14,656 nt of DNA from JBQCDV01 sp051960855 (lineage in GTDB: Bacteria; Actinomycetota; Actinomycetes; JAJZTN01): assembly GCA_051960855.1 (NCBI GenBank), contig JBQCDV010000120.1:1-14656 (forward strand), given 5' to 3'. The notes under the pieces are model-generated. The model did no database searches, was not told the origin of the DNA, and saw only the letters and a list, made by a program, of their open reading frames with translations. The position numbers and the translations under genes were made by a program. The stretch's first letter is position 1. Every line of letters begins with the position of its first letter. Below, one piece after another: positions 7,588 through 14,656 of this stretch.

Positions 7588-9431
7588 GTTCCCCGTTGCT
7601 GCTGTGGGCCCTCGTCGGGCTGCCCGCGGTCGTCGGCACGGGGCTGTGCCTGGCCGGGCGCCGCGCCGACCGAGCGGCGCCGGTCGTCGCGGTCCTCACC
7701 GCCGCCGTCGGCCTGGGACTCGCGGTCGTCGTGGCGCTGGGCCGGCCGCACACGGTGGCCCCGTTCCTGCCGGTGGCGGGCTTCGGACTGGCGGTCGACG
7801 GACTGTCGGCCGTCGTCGTGCCGACCGTCGGCGCGGTCACCCTGCTGGTGCTGGTGTTCGCCGCGGTCGACGTGCGGGAGAGCCGAGCCCGCTTCGGCGG
7901 CCTGATGCTGCTGTTCGCCGCGGCGGTGTCGGTCACCGCGACCGCAACCACCCTGCCGGCGCTGCTGTTCGCCTGGGAGGTCATGGGTGCGACCTCCTAC
8001 GCGCTGATCGGCTTCTCCTGGCGGCAGACCGGGAAGGTCGGCGCCGGGGCGACGGCCTTCCTGACCACCCGCACGGCCGACCTGGGGCTGTACCTGGCCG
8101 CCGGCGCCGCTCTGGCCGGTGGCGCCGGCCTCACCCTGGCCGACCTCGCGGCCGCCGCGCATCCGTGGAGGGACGTGGTCGCCGCCGGAATCCTGGTCTC
8201 GGCGCTGGGCAAGGCCGCGCAGCTGCCGTTCTCGTTCTGGCTGTCGCGGGCGATGGAGGGCCCGAGCCCTGTCAGCGCTCTCCTGCACTCCGCCGCGATG
8301 GTGGCGATGGGCGGCTACCTGTTGCTGCGCGTCGCGCCGCTGCTGCACGCGACCGCCTGGGCCGGTCCGGTCACGGCCTGGGCGGGGGCGGTCACGGCGC
8401 TGCTGCTCGGCGCGGTCGCCGTGGCCCAGAGCGACCTCAAGCAGTTGCTGGCGGCCTCGACCTCGGCACAACTGGGCTTCGTGGTCCTCGCGGCGGGGGT
8501 GTCCGCGGTGGCCGGCGGGACGGCGCAGCTGGTCGCGCACGCCGCGACGAAGGCGCTGCTGTTCCTGGCCGCCGGGGCGTGGCTGTCGGCACTGGGCACC
8601 AAGCGGCTGGAGGCGCTCCGGGGGGCTGCCCGGCGCTGGCCCGCCGTCGGGGTCACCGCGGGAGTCGGTCTGCTGTCGCTGGCCGGGATCGTGCCGCTGT
8701 CGCTGTGGGCGACGAAGGACGACGTGCTGGCCGCCGCCCGGGAGTCCTCCCCCGCCTTGTACGGCGTGGGGTTGGCCGCGGCGGCGCTGTCGGCGGCCTA
8801 CTCCGGCAAGGCGCTGTGGATCCTGTGGCGCCCCCTGCCGGCAGGCGCCGAGACCGGCTACGACACCGAGGAGCGCGGTACCCGGCGGGTCAGCGGATGG
8901 CAGGTCGCACCGCTGGTGGTGCTAGCCGGTGCGGCCGCCGTCCTCGGGCTGCTCACCGTTCCCCCGGTCGCCGACGTGCTGCAGCGCGCCGTGGGCGACG
9001 CGGGTGGACCGTCCCCGACCGGGTGGGAGCTGACGGTCTCCGCGGCCCTGGCCGTGCTCGTCGTCCTGACGGTCGGCCGCTGGCGGCCGCCGGAGCCGCG
9101 GTGGGCCGCCGACTGGCTGGGTCTGGGGACGGCGACACGGCGGCTGGTGATCAACCCGGTGCTGCGCCTGGCGCACCTGCTGGCCCGCTTCGACGACGGC
9201 GTGCTGGACCGGGCGGTGGACGCCACTGCCGCCTCGACGATCCGTGCAGCACGCCTGGTCGCGAAGGTCGACGACCGCGGGGTCGACGCCGCCGTCGAGC
9301 GGCTGGTCGCCGGAACGCGGCGGCTCGGTGCGCTGGCCCGCCGGACGCAGACCGGCCAGGTGCACCAGTACTACATCCAGGCCGCCGCCGTGCTCGGCGC
9401 CGCGGTGGTCCTCCTGCTGGTCGTGAGGTGA
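7584..9431 (+). CDS. nuoL: NuoL-like proton-channel subunit
   Basis: A 615-residue Mrp-type antiporter-like subunit (NuoL/ND5), the distal pump of complex I. Channel residues are all present: Glu132 in 'AWEVMGATSYALIG' (TM5), Lys210 in 'ALGKAAQLPFSFWL' (TM7), His235 in 'LLHSAAMV' (25 residues on, as in E. coli K229/H254), Lys286 in DLKQLLAAST, Lys323 in 'HAATKALLF' and Lys378 in ATKDDVL (TM12). A long C-terminal region with two related Asp-rich segments (FDDGVLDRAVDATA and VDDRGVDAAVERLV) and a final helix after 'TGQVHQYYIQ' corresponds to the lateral helix HL that clamps the membrane arm. The GTG start overlaps the nuoK stop as GTGA. It looks intact for ion transport. Confidence 0.93.
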   Translation: MSSPLLLWALVGLPAVVGTGLCLAGRRADRAAPVVAVLTAAVGLGLAVVVALGRPHTVAPFLPVAGFGLAVDGLSAVVVPTVGAVTLLVLVFAAVDVRESRARFGGLMLLFAAAVSVTATATTLPALLFAWEVMGATSYALIGFSWRQTGKVGAGATAFLTTRTADLGLYLAAGAALAGGAGLTLADLAAAAHPWRDVVAAGILVSALGKAAQLPFSFWLSRAMEGPSPVSALLHSAAMVAMGGYLLLRVAPLLHATAWAGPVTAWAGAVTALLLGAVAVAQSDLKQLLAASTSAQLGFVVLAAGVSAVAGGTAQLVAHAATKALLFLAAGAWLSALGTKRLEALRGAARRWPAVGVTAGVGLLSLAGIVPLSLWATKDDVLAAARESSPALYGVGLAAAALSAAYSGKALWILWRPLPAGAETGYDTEERGTRRVSGWQVAPLVVLAGAAAVLGLLTVPPVADVLQRAVGDAGGPSPTGWELTVSAALAVLVVLTVGRWRPPEPRWAADWLGLGTATRRLVINPVLRLAHLLARFDDGVLDRAVDATAASTIRAARLVAKVDDRGVDAAVERLVAGTRRLGALARRTQTGQVHQYYIQAAAVLGAAVVLLLVVR

Positions 9432-10918
9432 GCGTGCTCAGCCTGATCGTTTTCTTGCCCGTCGCCGCCGCGGCCGTGCTGGCCGTGGCTCGGGTCCCGG
9501 ACGCTGTAGCCCGGTGGTCCTGGCTCGTGGTCGCCGTCGTCGAGCTCGTTCTCGTCGGTGCGGTGCTCGCCGGCTACCGCACCCCGCCGAACGGCGGCCT
9601 GGCCTACGCCCAGCGGGTGCGGTGGATCCCATCGGTCAACAGCAGCTACCACGTCGGCGTCGACGGTCTGTCGCTGCCGCTGATCGCCCTCACCGCGGTC
9701 GTCTTCGCCGCCTGCGCGGTGTACGCGTTGCGCGAGGAGCGGCGTCCCAGGATCCAGGCGGCACTGTTCTGCTTCCTGGAGTTCACCTGCCTGGGCCTGT
9801 TCGTGGCGCAGGACCTGATCCTCTTTTTCGTCTTCTTCGACCTGTCCATCGTCGGGATGTACTTCGCCATCGCGGGCTGGGGGCACGGCAACGCCGCCCG
9901 CTCGGCGCTGAAGTTCTTCCTCTACACGTTCCTGGGCAGCCTGGCGCTGCTGGTCGGGTTCATCGGCCTGTACCTGGCGGCGAGCCCGCACACCTTCGAC
10001 ATCCCGGAGCTCGCCGCGTCTGCCCCGCTGGCCGGCTCCCCCGTCGTCGGCGGGCTGGTGCTGGCCGCGATCCTGCTCGGGCTGGCGGTCAAGACGCCGA
10101 CCGTGCCGTTCCACACCTGGCTGCCGCCGGCGCACACCGATGCCTCGGCGATCGGCTCGGCGGTGCTCGCCGGGATCCTGCTGAAGATGGGCACCTACGG
10201 CTTCGTCCGCATCGCGATGCCCCTGCTGCCGGGCGCCTGGCGCTCCTGGGCCTGGGTGATCATCGCGGTCGGCATCGTCTCCGTGCTCTACGGCGCGCTG
10301 GTCGCGCTGGCGCAGAACAATGTCAAGCGGATGATCGCCTACACCTCGGTCAACCACCTGGGCTACGTCGTGCTCGGGGTCGGCGTCGCCGGATTGGCCG
10401 CGAGCGACGAGACGGCCCGACAGCTGGCGGTCACAGGAGCGGTCACCCAGATGGTCAGCCACGGGCTGATCACCGCCGCGCTGTTCCTCCTCGCCGGCGT
10501 ACTGCAGGACCGCGCCGGCAGCTACGAGATGGCCGACTACGGCGGGCTGGCCCGCCCGGCCCCCCGGTACGCGGCCTTCTTCGCCGTCGCCGCGTTCGCC
10601 TCCCTCGGGCTCCCCGCCTTCAGCGGCTTCATCGCCGAGTTCCAGGTCTTCTCCGGCAGCATCGGAGCCGCCGCGATCACCGCGGTCGCGCTGCCCGGCA
10701 TCCTCATCACCGCCGCCCTCTTCCTGCGCGCGATCCAGCGGCTGCTCACCGGGCCGACCGCGGGCCGGTCGATCGGCTTCGGTGACGTGCGGGCCCGCGA
10801 GGCCGTCCCGGTCGGCGTCCTGCTCCTGCTGGCGCTGTTCATCGGGGTCGTCCCTGCCCCGCTGCTCGGCCTCATCGACCCGGGATCGCACACCGTCGTG
10901 ACCCAGGTCGGCAGGTAG
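9428..10918 (+). CDS. nuoM: NuoM-like proton-channel subunit, TM5 Glu replaced by Asp
   Basis: A 496-residue antiporter-like subunit (NuoM/ND4), the middle pump of complex I. It shows 'VGVDGLSLPLIALT' (74-87), 'KFFLYTFLGSLALL', Lys222 in 'LAVKTPTVPFHTWLP' (TM7), Lys253 in 'GILLKMGTYG' (TM8), 'NNVKRMIAYTSVNHLGYV', and 'FSGFIAEFQVF' (TM12). In TM5 the family reads 'FFE.SLIPMY', with an essential glutamate (Glu144 in E. coli NuoM). Here it is FFDLSIVGMYF with Asp138, a conservative change. The usual 'HVEAPT' loop reads HTDASA. The GTG start overlaps the nuoL stop as GTGA. The channel is probably still able to move protons, perhaps with changed coupling. Confidence 0.93.
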   Translation: MSVLSLIVFLPVAAAAVLAVARVPDAVARWSWLVVAVVELVLVGAVLAGYRTPPNGGLAYAQRVRWIPSVNSSYHVGVDGLSLPLIALTAVVFAACAVYALREERRPRIQAALFCFLEFTCLGLFVAQDLILFFVFFDLSIVGMYFAIAGWGHGNAARSALKFFLYTFLGSLALLVGFIGLYLAASPHTFDIPELAASAPLAGSPVVGGLVLAAILLGLAVKTPTVPFHTWLPPAHTDASAIGSAVLAGILLKMGTYGFVRIAMPLLPGAWRSWAWVIIAVGIVSVLYGALVALAQNNVKRMIAYTSVNHLGYVVLGVGVAGLAASDETARQLAVTGAVTQMVSHGLITAALFLLAGVLQDRAGSYEMADYGGLARPAPRYAAFFAVAAFASLGLPAFSGFIAEFQVFSGSIGAAAITAVALPGILITAALFLRAIQRLLTGPTAGRSIGFGDVRAREAVPVGVLLLLALFIGVVPAPLLGLIDPGSHTVVTQVGR

Positions 10919-10923
10919 CCGGC

Positions 10924-12324
10924 GTGGTCGAGGACCCGCTGGCGATCCTGCCGGAGATCAGCCTCCTGGCCGGTGCGGTGATCGCCCTGCTCGCCGGCTC
11001 CTACGTGCCCCGCACCCGGCAGTGGATCGCCCGCCTCGTGGCCGTCGCCGCCCTGCTCGTCGCCGGCGTCGCCGCGGGGCTGGCCCTGACCGGCCCGGCC
11101 CGCACCGTGTTCGGCGCCTTCGAGGTGGACCGGACGACCGGCGTCGTCCGGCTGGTGGTCGTCGCCGCCACCCTCTTGGTGATCGGGCTCGGCGTCGACG
11201 AACTGGCCGGAACCGCGCGGGAGAGCGAGACCTACGCCCTGCTGCTGCTCTCCGCCCTCGGTGCGGTCGTCATGGGCGCCACCGACGACCTCATCGTGCT
11301 CGCGGTGTCGTTCCTGCTCGCCTCGATCCCGCTGTACGGGCTGATCGGCCTGACCCGGACCAGCGCGGCCGCCGAAGCCACCTTGAAGGCCTACCTGCTG
11401 GGCGCGCTGTTCAACATCCTGCTGCTGCTCGGCGCCACCATCCTGTTTGGCGTCGGCCGCGGCACCGGCTACCCGCAGCTGGCCGACACCCTCGGCTCAG
11501 CCCCCGCGGCCGCCGTCGCCGCCGGACTGCTCGGCGTCCTCGGCGGCCTCATGTTCAAGGCCGGCGGGGTGCCAGCCCACTTCTGGGTCCCCGACGCCGC
11601 CCAGGGAGCCGGCACCACCGCGGCGGCCTTCCTCACCACCGTGCCCAAGATCGGTGCCCTGGTGGCGCTCTACCGCCTGGCCGAGGTGCTGCCCCGATCG
11701 GTGGCCTGGCCGCTGCTGATCGCCCTCCTGGCCGCGGTCACCATGACGCTGGGCAACCTGGCCGCCTTCGCGCAGACCGACGCCCGCCGGCTGCTGGGCT
11801 GGTCGACCGTCAGTCAGGTTGGCTACCTGCTGCTCCCGGTCGCCGCGACCGGCCGCGCATCGGACGCGCTGCCCGCCCTGCTGGTCTACCTCGGCGGCTA
11901 CGCGGTCACCAACCTCACCGCCTTCGCCGTCGTCGCCGCGGTAACGTACCGGCGCCGGCTCGAGGACTACCGCGGACTCTCCCGCGAGCACCCGTGGCTC
12001 GCCGCAGCGCTACTGATCAGCCTGCTCAGCCTGGTCGGCACCCCGCCGACCGCAGTCTTCATCGGCAAGCTGTCGGTGTTCACCGCCGCGTGGGACGGCG
12101 GCGCCGCCTGGTTGGTCGTCGTCGCCGCGGTCAACACCGTGGCCAGCCTCTTCTACTACCTGCGCTGGATCGCCCCCGCCTTCCGGACCGCCGACACGGC
12201 CACCGTCCCGACACCCGAACGTCACGTCCGGCCGTGGGCATACGGCGCCGCCGTCACCGCCGCCGTCTGCACGCTGGGCCTGGGGCTGGGGGCCGGCGCC
12301 GTCTTCGCTGTGGTGGGCGGGTGA
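10924..12324 (+). CDS. nuoN: NuoN-like proton-channel subunit, TM5 Glu lost
   Basis: A 466-residue antiporter-like subunit (NuoN/ND2), the pump nearest the quinone site in complex I. Lys212 in GGLMFKAGGVPAHFW (TM7) and Lys242 in TTVPKIGALVAL (TM8) have the 30-residue spacing of E. coli K217/K247. Lys382 in FIGKLSVF (TM12) is also present, as is DARRLLGWSTVSQVGY. In TM5, 'LELLSIPLY' of the family reads FLLASIPLYG (130-139), with Leu131 at the place of the glutamate. This makes NuoN the only pump with an outright loss. GTG 10924 starts 5 nt after the nuoM stop, with a weak ribosome-binding site. It is the last gene of the nuo-like run; a possible hairpin follows at 12353. Confidence 0.92.
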   Translation: MVEDPLAILPEISLLAGAVIALLAGSYVPRTRQWIARLVAVAALLVAGVAAGLALTGPARTVFGAFEVDRTTGVVRLVVVAATLLVIGLGVDELAGTARESETYALLLLSALGAVVMGATDDLIVLAVSFLLASIPLYGLIGLTRTSAAAEATLKAYLLGALFNILLLLGATILFGVGRGTGYPQLADTLGSAPAAAVAAGLLGVLGGLMFKAGGVPAHFWVPDAAQGAGTTAAAFLTTVPKIGALVALYRLAEVLPRSVAWPLLIALLAAVTMTLGNLAAFAQTDARRLLGWSTVSQVGYLLLPVAATGRASDALPALLVYLGGYAVTNLTAFAVVAAVTYRRRLEDYRGLSREHPWLAAALLISLLSLVGTPPTAVFIGKLSVFTAAWDGGAAWLVVVAAVNTVASLFYYLRWIAPAFRTADTATVPTPERHVRPWAYGAAVTAAVCTLGLGLGAGAVFAVVGG

Positions 12325-12352
12325 CGAGGCACTGCCCGCGCCTCGGACGCCA

Positions 12353-12372
12353 GCGGGGCATCTTCACCCCGC
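12353..12372 (+). terminator. weak hairpin after nuoN
   Basis: GCGGGG (12353-12358) and CCCCGC (12367-12372) form a perfect 6-bp stem with an 8-nt loop, 29 nt after the nuoN stop. It could end the nuo-like transcript. The stem is short and no T-run follows, and part of it overlaps the presumed promoter of the next gene. Confidence 0.35.
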
Positions 12373-12390
12373 CCGGTCGTCACGTACCAT
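12363..12390 (+). promoter_or_regulatory. possible promoter of the small His/Met membrane gene
   Basis: TTCACC (12363-12368, 4 of 6 matches to TTGACA), a 16-nt spacer and TACCAT (12385-12390, TAnnnT) precede the ATG at 12423 by about 32 nt. No CsoR-type palindrome is visible in this gap. The call rests on motif matches alone. Confidence 0.35.
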
Positions 12391-12422
12391 CGGGCTTGAG
12401 CGTGCAACTGAGAGGAGGACCC

Positions 12423-12872
12423 ATGACCGCGCCTCGGTGGTGCGCACTCCTCCTCCTGGCTGCGGTGTTCGGCATGCACGGCGTCCAGTGCATGGGTGCA
12501 GATTCCCCGATGGTCGCCCCGCACGCCCATGCGTCCGGCGCCCTCACGCCGCCGATGCCGTCCGCGCACGTCATGGGAGACGACTCGCTGGCCGCCGCAG
12601 TGGCGCCCTCGGCCGAGAACCTGCTGCCGGCCGGGCCTGTCATGGCCGCAGGGACGCACGAGCCCAAGCAGCCGACGGGGCTGATGGACCACCTGTGGGC
12701 CGTCTGCCTGGCCGTGCTCTCGGCCGTTCTCGCCGCCATCGCGCTCCTGCTGCTGAAGAAGCGACGGCCATCCATCCCGGCACCCCCCATGGCGCGTGGC
12801 CACCGCTGGTGGACCGGCCTCGACCCGCCGCGGCCGCCGGACATCTACTGCCTCTGCGTCCTGCGGACCTGA
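12423..12872 (+). CDS. small two-helix membrane protein, DUF6153-like, His/Met-bearing ectodomain
   Basis: A 149-residue protein starting at ATG 12423 with AGGAGG 4 nt upstream. It has an N-terminal hydrophobic helix (about 6-18) running into MHGVQCMG, then an extracytoplasmic stretch with scattered His and Met (PHAHAS, PPMPSAHVMG). A second helix follows (LWAVCLAVLSAVLAAIALLLL in its centre, about 93-112), then a basic cytoplasmic segment ending in CLCVLRT. The 'MHGVQC' start and the 'CVLRT' end remind me of DUF6153 proteins of actinobacteria, whose function is unknown; this is from memory. Position between the nuo-like operon and a DUF305 lipoprotein, and the His/Met content, suggest a periplasmic metal role (inference). 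Confidence 0.75.
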   Translation: MTAPRWCALLLLAAVFGMHGVQCMGADSPMVAPHAHASGALTPPMPSAHVMGDDSLAAAVAPSAENLLPAGPVMAAGTHEPKQPTGLMDHLWAVCLAVLSAVLAAIALLLLKKRRPSIPAPPMARGHRWWTGLDPPRPPDIYCLCVLRT

Positions 12873-12957
12873 TCGGACCCGGCCGCCCTCCCGCTTGCGG
12901 TGGAGGAGGTGGCTCTCGCGCACCCGACCAGATCAGCAGACCACGAGGAGTAGTTCC

Positions 12958-13617
12958 ATGCGCACGTCCACCCGCCTCGGCGCCGCCGTCGCCGCCACGG
13001 CGCTGTCTCTCACCCTGGCCGCCTGCGGCGGCAACTCCGGTACCGCCGGCTCGGCAAGTTCGGCGTCGACTGCAAGTTCAGCGTCGAGCAGCGTGGCGAC
13101 CCAGCACAACGCTGCCGACGTCTCGTTCACCCAGAACATGATCGTGCACCACCAGGGCGCCATCGAGATGGCCGAACTCGCGGCAACCCGAGCTTCCTCG
13201 CAGCAGGTCAAGGACCTGGCGAAGAAGATCGAAGCCGCCCAAGCGCCCGAGATCGACGAGATGACGAGCTGGCTCAAGACGTGGGGCGAACCAGCCACCG
13301 CCAGCGGGGGCATGTCCGGCTCGATGCCCGGCATGGACCACGGCAGCATGCCGTCCGGCTCGATGGGCTCGACCGGCCCGATGGGCATGATGACCGACGA
13401 GCAGATGGGCCAGTTGAAGGCGGCCACGGGTAGCGAGTTCGATCGGATGTTCCTGCAGATGATGATCACGCACCACCAGGGCGCGATCGACATGGCCAAA
13501 ACGGAGCAGGCCAACGGCTCCAACCCGCAGGCCATCGCCCTGGCCAAGTCCATCGACACCTCGCAGACCGCTGAGGTCACGCAGATGAACCAGATGCTGC
13601 AGAACCTCGGGTCCTGA
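12958..13617 (+). CDS. DUF305 lipoprotein, two copper-type HHQGA motifs
   Basis: A 219-residue exported lipoprotein. The signal peptide ends at a lipobox with Cys23 (TLAAC), followed by a Ser/Ala linker with a short internal repeat (about 32-45). Two ferritin-like DUF305 halves follow: NMIVHHQGAIEMA (60-72) and MMITHHQGAIDMA (168-180). Between them is a Met/Gly/His-rich segment (GGMSGSMPGMDHGSMPSGSM, 117-136, and more Met to 145). DUF305 proteins often accompany copper resistance; Synechocystis CopM is a copper-binding example. A role in binding copper outside the membrane is likely. The ATG has GAGGAG 7 nt upstream; it starts 85 nt after the preceding gene and is followed by a strong hairpin. 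Confidence 0.92.
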   Translation: MRTSTRLGAAVAATALSLTLAACGGNSGTAGSASSASTASSASSSVATQHNAADVSFTQNMIVHHQGAIEMAELAATRASSQQVKDLAKKIEAAQAPEIDEMTSWLKTWGEPATASGGMSGSMPGMDHGSMPSGSMGSTGPMGMMTDEQMGQLKAATGSEFDRMFLQMMITHHQGAIDMAKTEQANGSNPQAIALAKSIDTSQTAEVTQMNQMLQNLGS

Positions 13618-13624
13618 CCGCAGA

Positions 13625-13661
13625 GCTCGCGGGGGCCTGGGACGACCGGGCCCCCGCGAGC
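13625..13661. terminator. strong hairpin terminator between convergent genes
   Basis: GCTCGCGGGGGCC (13625-13637) pairs perfectly with GGCCCCCGCGAGC (13649-13661), a 13-bp stem with an 11-nt loop, 7 nt after the DUF305 stop. It can serve both the plus-strand DUF305 gene and the minus-strand ATPase remnant. No T-run is present. Confidence 0.75.
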
Positions 13662-13677
13662 GCCTGCATGGGTGCTC

Positions 13678-14054
13678 TCAGCGCGGGACAGGAGCCGGCT
13701 CGTGCGTCGTAGCTGGCCGGGGAGCGGGTGTTTCGGGCGTAGCAGGCAGTCGCAACCGCTTGAGCAGCAGCGCGTTGACCGCAACCAGGAAGGACGACCC
13801 AGACATCGACAGGGCCGCGATCTCCGGCCGCAGGACGAGGCCGAACGCGGGCTCGAACACCCCCGCCGCGATCGGCAGCGCGATGGCGTTATAGCCGACC
13901 CCCAAGCCGAGATTCTGCCTCATTTTCCGCAGCGTGCCCCGCCCGATTTCCAACGCCAGCGGGACGCCGACGGGGTCCGAGCGATCAGCACGACGTCGGC
14001 GGTCTCGATGGCGACGTCGGTCCCGGCGCCGATCGCGATACCGAGATCGGCCTG
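13678..14054 (-). pseudogene. C-terminal remnant of a second heavy-metal P-type ATPase, frameshifted
   Basis: About 125 residues of the end of a P1B-type ATPase. From 14054 the reading gives QADLGIAIGAGTDVAIETAD, continuing as VVLI to about 13983. The homology then continues one frame over as RSDPVGVPLALE and so on, to the stop at 13678. One base is missing near 13981-13986 (an expected CC reads as C). The tail keeps GYNAIALP (TM7) and MSGSS (TM8), the copper-type helix pair, and resembles CopB-like pumps more than the copA here, so it is not a simple copy of it. Everything before QADLG, including GDGVND, DKTGT and CPC, is absent; upstream DNA is G/C-run sequence with no ATPase homology. It is either a decayed gene or poor sequence at a contig end. 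Confidence 0.8.
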
Positions 14055-14241
14055 CACCGTCGTCCCGTCTGTCCGGGCGCGGTCGGCCCGTGGCGGACAG
14101 CACCGGTCCGGGAGCCCGCGGGCACCGCAACCGCCGCATGCGACCGCCACGGCCGGCGCCGCCGGCCCGGCGAGGGCGGCCGCCCCGGGGCCTACCGCCG
14201 GCCACCCGGCGGGGGGGTGGCCGGGGGGGGGGTGGCAGGTG

Positions 14242-14257
14242 CCCGGATGCTTCCGGG
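14242..14257. other. hairpin CCCGGA-TGCT-TCCGGG
   Basis: A perfect 6-bp stem with loop TGCT, with a further GGCA/TGCC pair outside an internal loop (14234-14237 with 14261-14264). It lies inside G-runs. It shares its loop and closing A-T pair with the hairpin at 14418. Confidence 0.4.
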
Positions 14258-14417
14258 GGGTGCCGGGGCGGGGGCGGCACTCGCCGCAGCCTCCGCCGCG
14301 GCGAGAGGAGGGCGGGCACAGGGGATGCACCCCACTGCTGCCCGGGCACCGCGCGGGCAGATGCGGGGGCACCGCGGGTGCCTTGAGGAGGTGGAACCGC
14401 CGCGCCGGAAACGGACA

Positions 14418-14445
14418 AAGCCCCCCAGATGCTTCTGGGGGGCTT
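14418..14445. terminator. strong hairpin with C6/G6 stem
   Basis: AAGCCCCCCAGA (14418-14429) pairs perfectly with TCTGGGGGGCTT (14434-14445), a 12-bp stem with a 4-nt loop TGCT. It looks like a two-way intrinsic terminator of a type common after actinobacterial genes and tRNAs. The gene it would serve is not visible in the window. Confidence 0.65.
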
Positions 14446-14656
14446 GCCGGTAACGGATGTCCGGGTAGTAGCGGGGACACTCCACGGGTCAGCGCCCGCG
14501 AAGTTCCACCGGCAGAGTCTCCCGCTGCACTAGCCACCTGCATATGCATCTGCGCCCCCCCTTGTCGGATGCACAGCGTAGGCGATCTTCCGGACACCAG
14601 CCCGGCTTGCGAAGGCCCCCGGACCTCCCCCGTTCGGCTTGTAGCTCAAGTGCTCG

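Larger units (their letters stand above)
14055..14656. other. 602-base region without a convincing gene
   Basis: The open frames here are Arg/Pro/Gly-rich, have no ribosome-binding sites and show no family. The region holds long G-runs (14210-14260), two related hairpins (14242-14257 and 14418-14445) and a 10-bp palindrome TGCATATGCA near 14540. Composition changes after about 14400 to more even base use. I see no complete RNA gene. Confidence 0.6.

Noticed and set aside
14625..14656. TAGCTCAAGTGCTCG at the right edge resembles the start of a tRNA (TAGCTCA D-arm)
   Set aside because: The D-loop lacks the usual GG, and the window ends before any anticodon or T-arm can be tested.

Overview
The window is very GC-rich, codes densely, and uses many GTG starts and GTGA stop/start overlaps. 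This is typical of a high-GC actinobacterium; the protein style suggests something like Geodermatophilaceae, but that placement is inference. Both ends look like poor or rearranged sequence: homology of the first and last genes stops abruptly inside G/C-run DNA.

Layout. 1-818: the C-terminal part of a DedA-family membrane protein and a small one-helix membrane protein. 870-3811 (minus strand): a copper-efflux operon csoR-copZ-copA, with a CsoR-type operator between the -35 and -10 of its promoter. 3881-4261 (minus): an ArsR-family regulator, apparently leaderless. 4329-12324 (plus): eight tightly packed genes in the order nuoA, [NuoB-NuoD-like fusion], nuoH, nuoJ, nuoK, nuoL, nuoM, nuoN. 12423-13617: a small membrane protein with His and Met residues (DUF6153-like) and a copper-type DUF305 lipoprotein, closed by a strong hairpin. 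13678-14054 (minus): the frameshifted tail of a second heavy-metal P-type ATPase. 14055-14656: no convincing gene, but G-runs and two look-alike hairpins.

The central observation is the nuo-like operon. It keeps the order of a canonical complex I operon but has no NADH module (E, F, G), no NuoC and no NuoI. The linker subunits NuoB and NuoD appear to be reduced to one 373-residue fusion that has lost the N2-cluster cysteines and the NuoD quinone-site His-Pro motif. Its two halves are joined by a (DMDMG)n methionine/aspartate repeat. NuoJ is also very rich in Met in one membrane helix, and NuoH has lost most of its acidic quinone-site motif. The pumping subunits NuoL, M and N keep their channel lysines, although NuoM has Asp and NuoN has Leu where the key TM5 glutamate normally sits.

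Working hypothesis (inference): this is a redox-dead, ion-conducting relative of the complex I membrane arm, repurposed for copper or periplasmic metal stress. It would work with the flanking CsoR/CopZ/CopA efflux system and the DUF305 and DUF6153-like proteins. An inverted repeat in the ArsR/nuoA divergent intergenic region suggests that the ArsR protein controls the complex.
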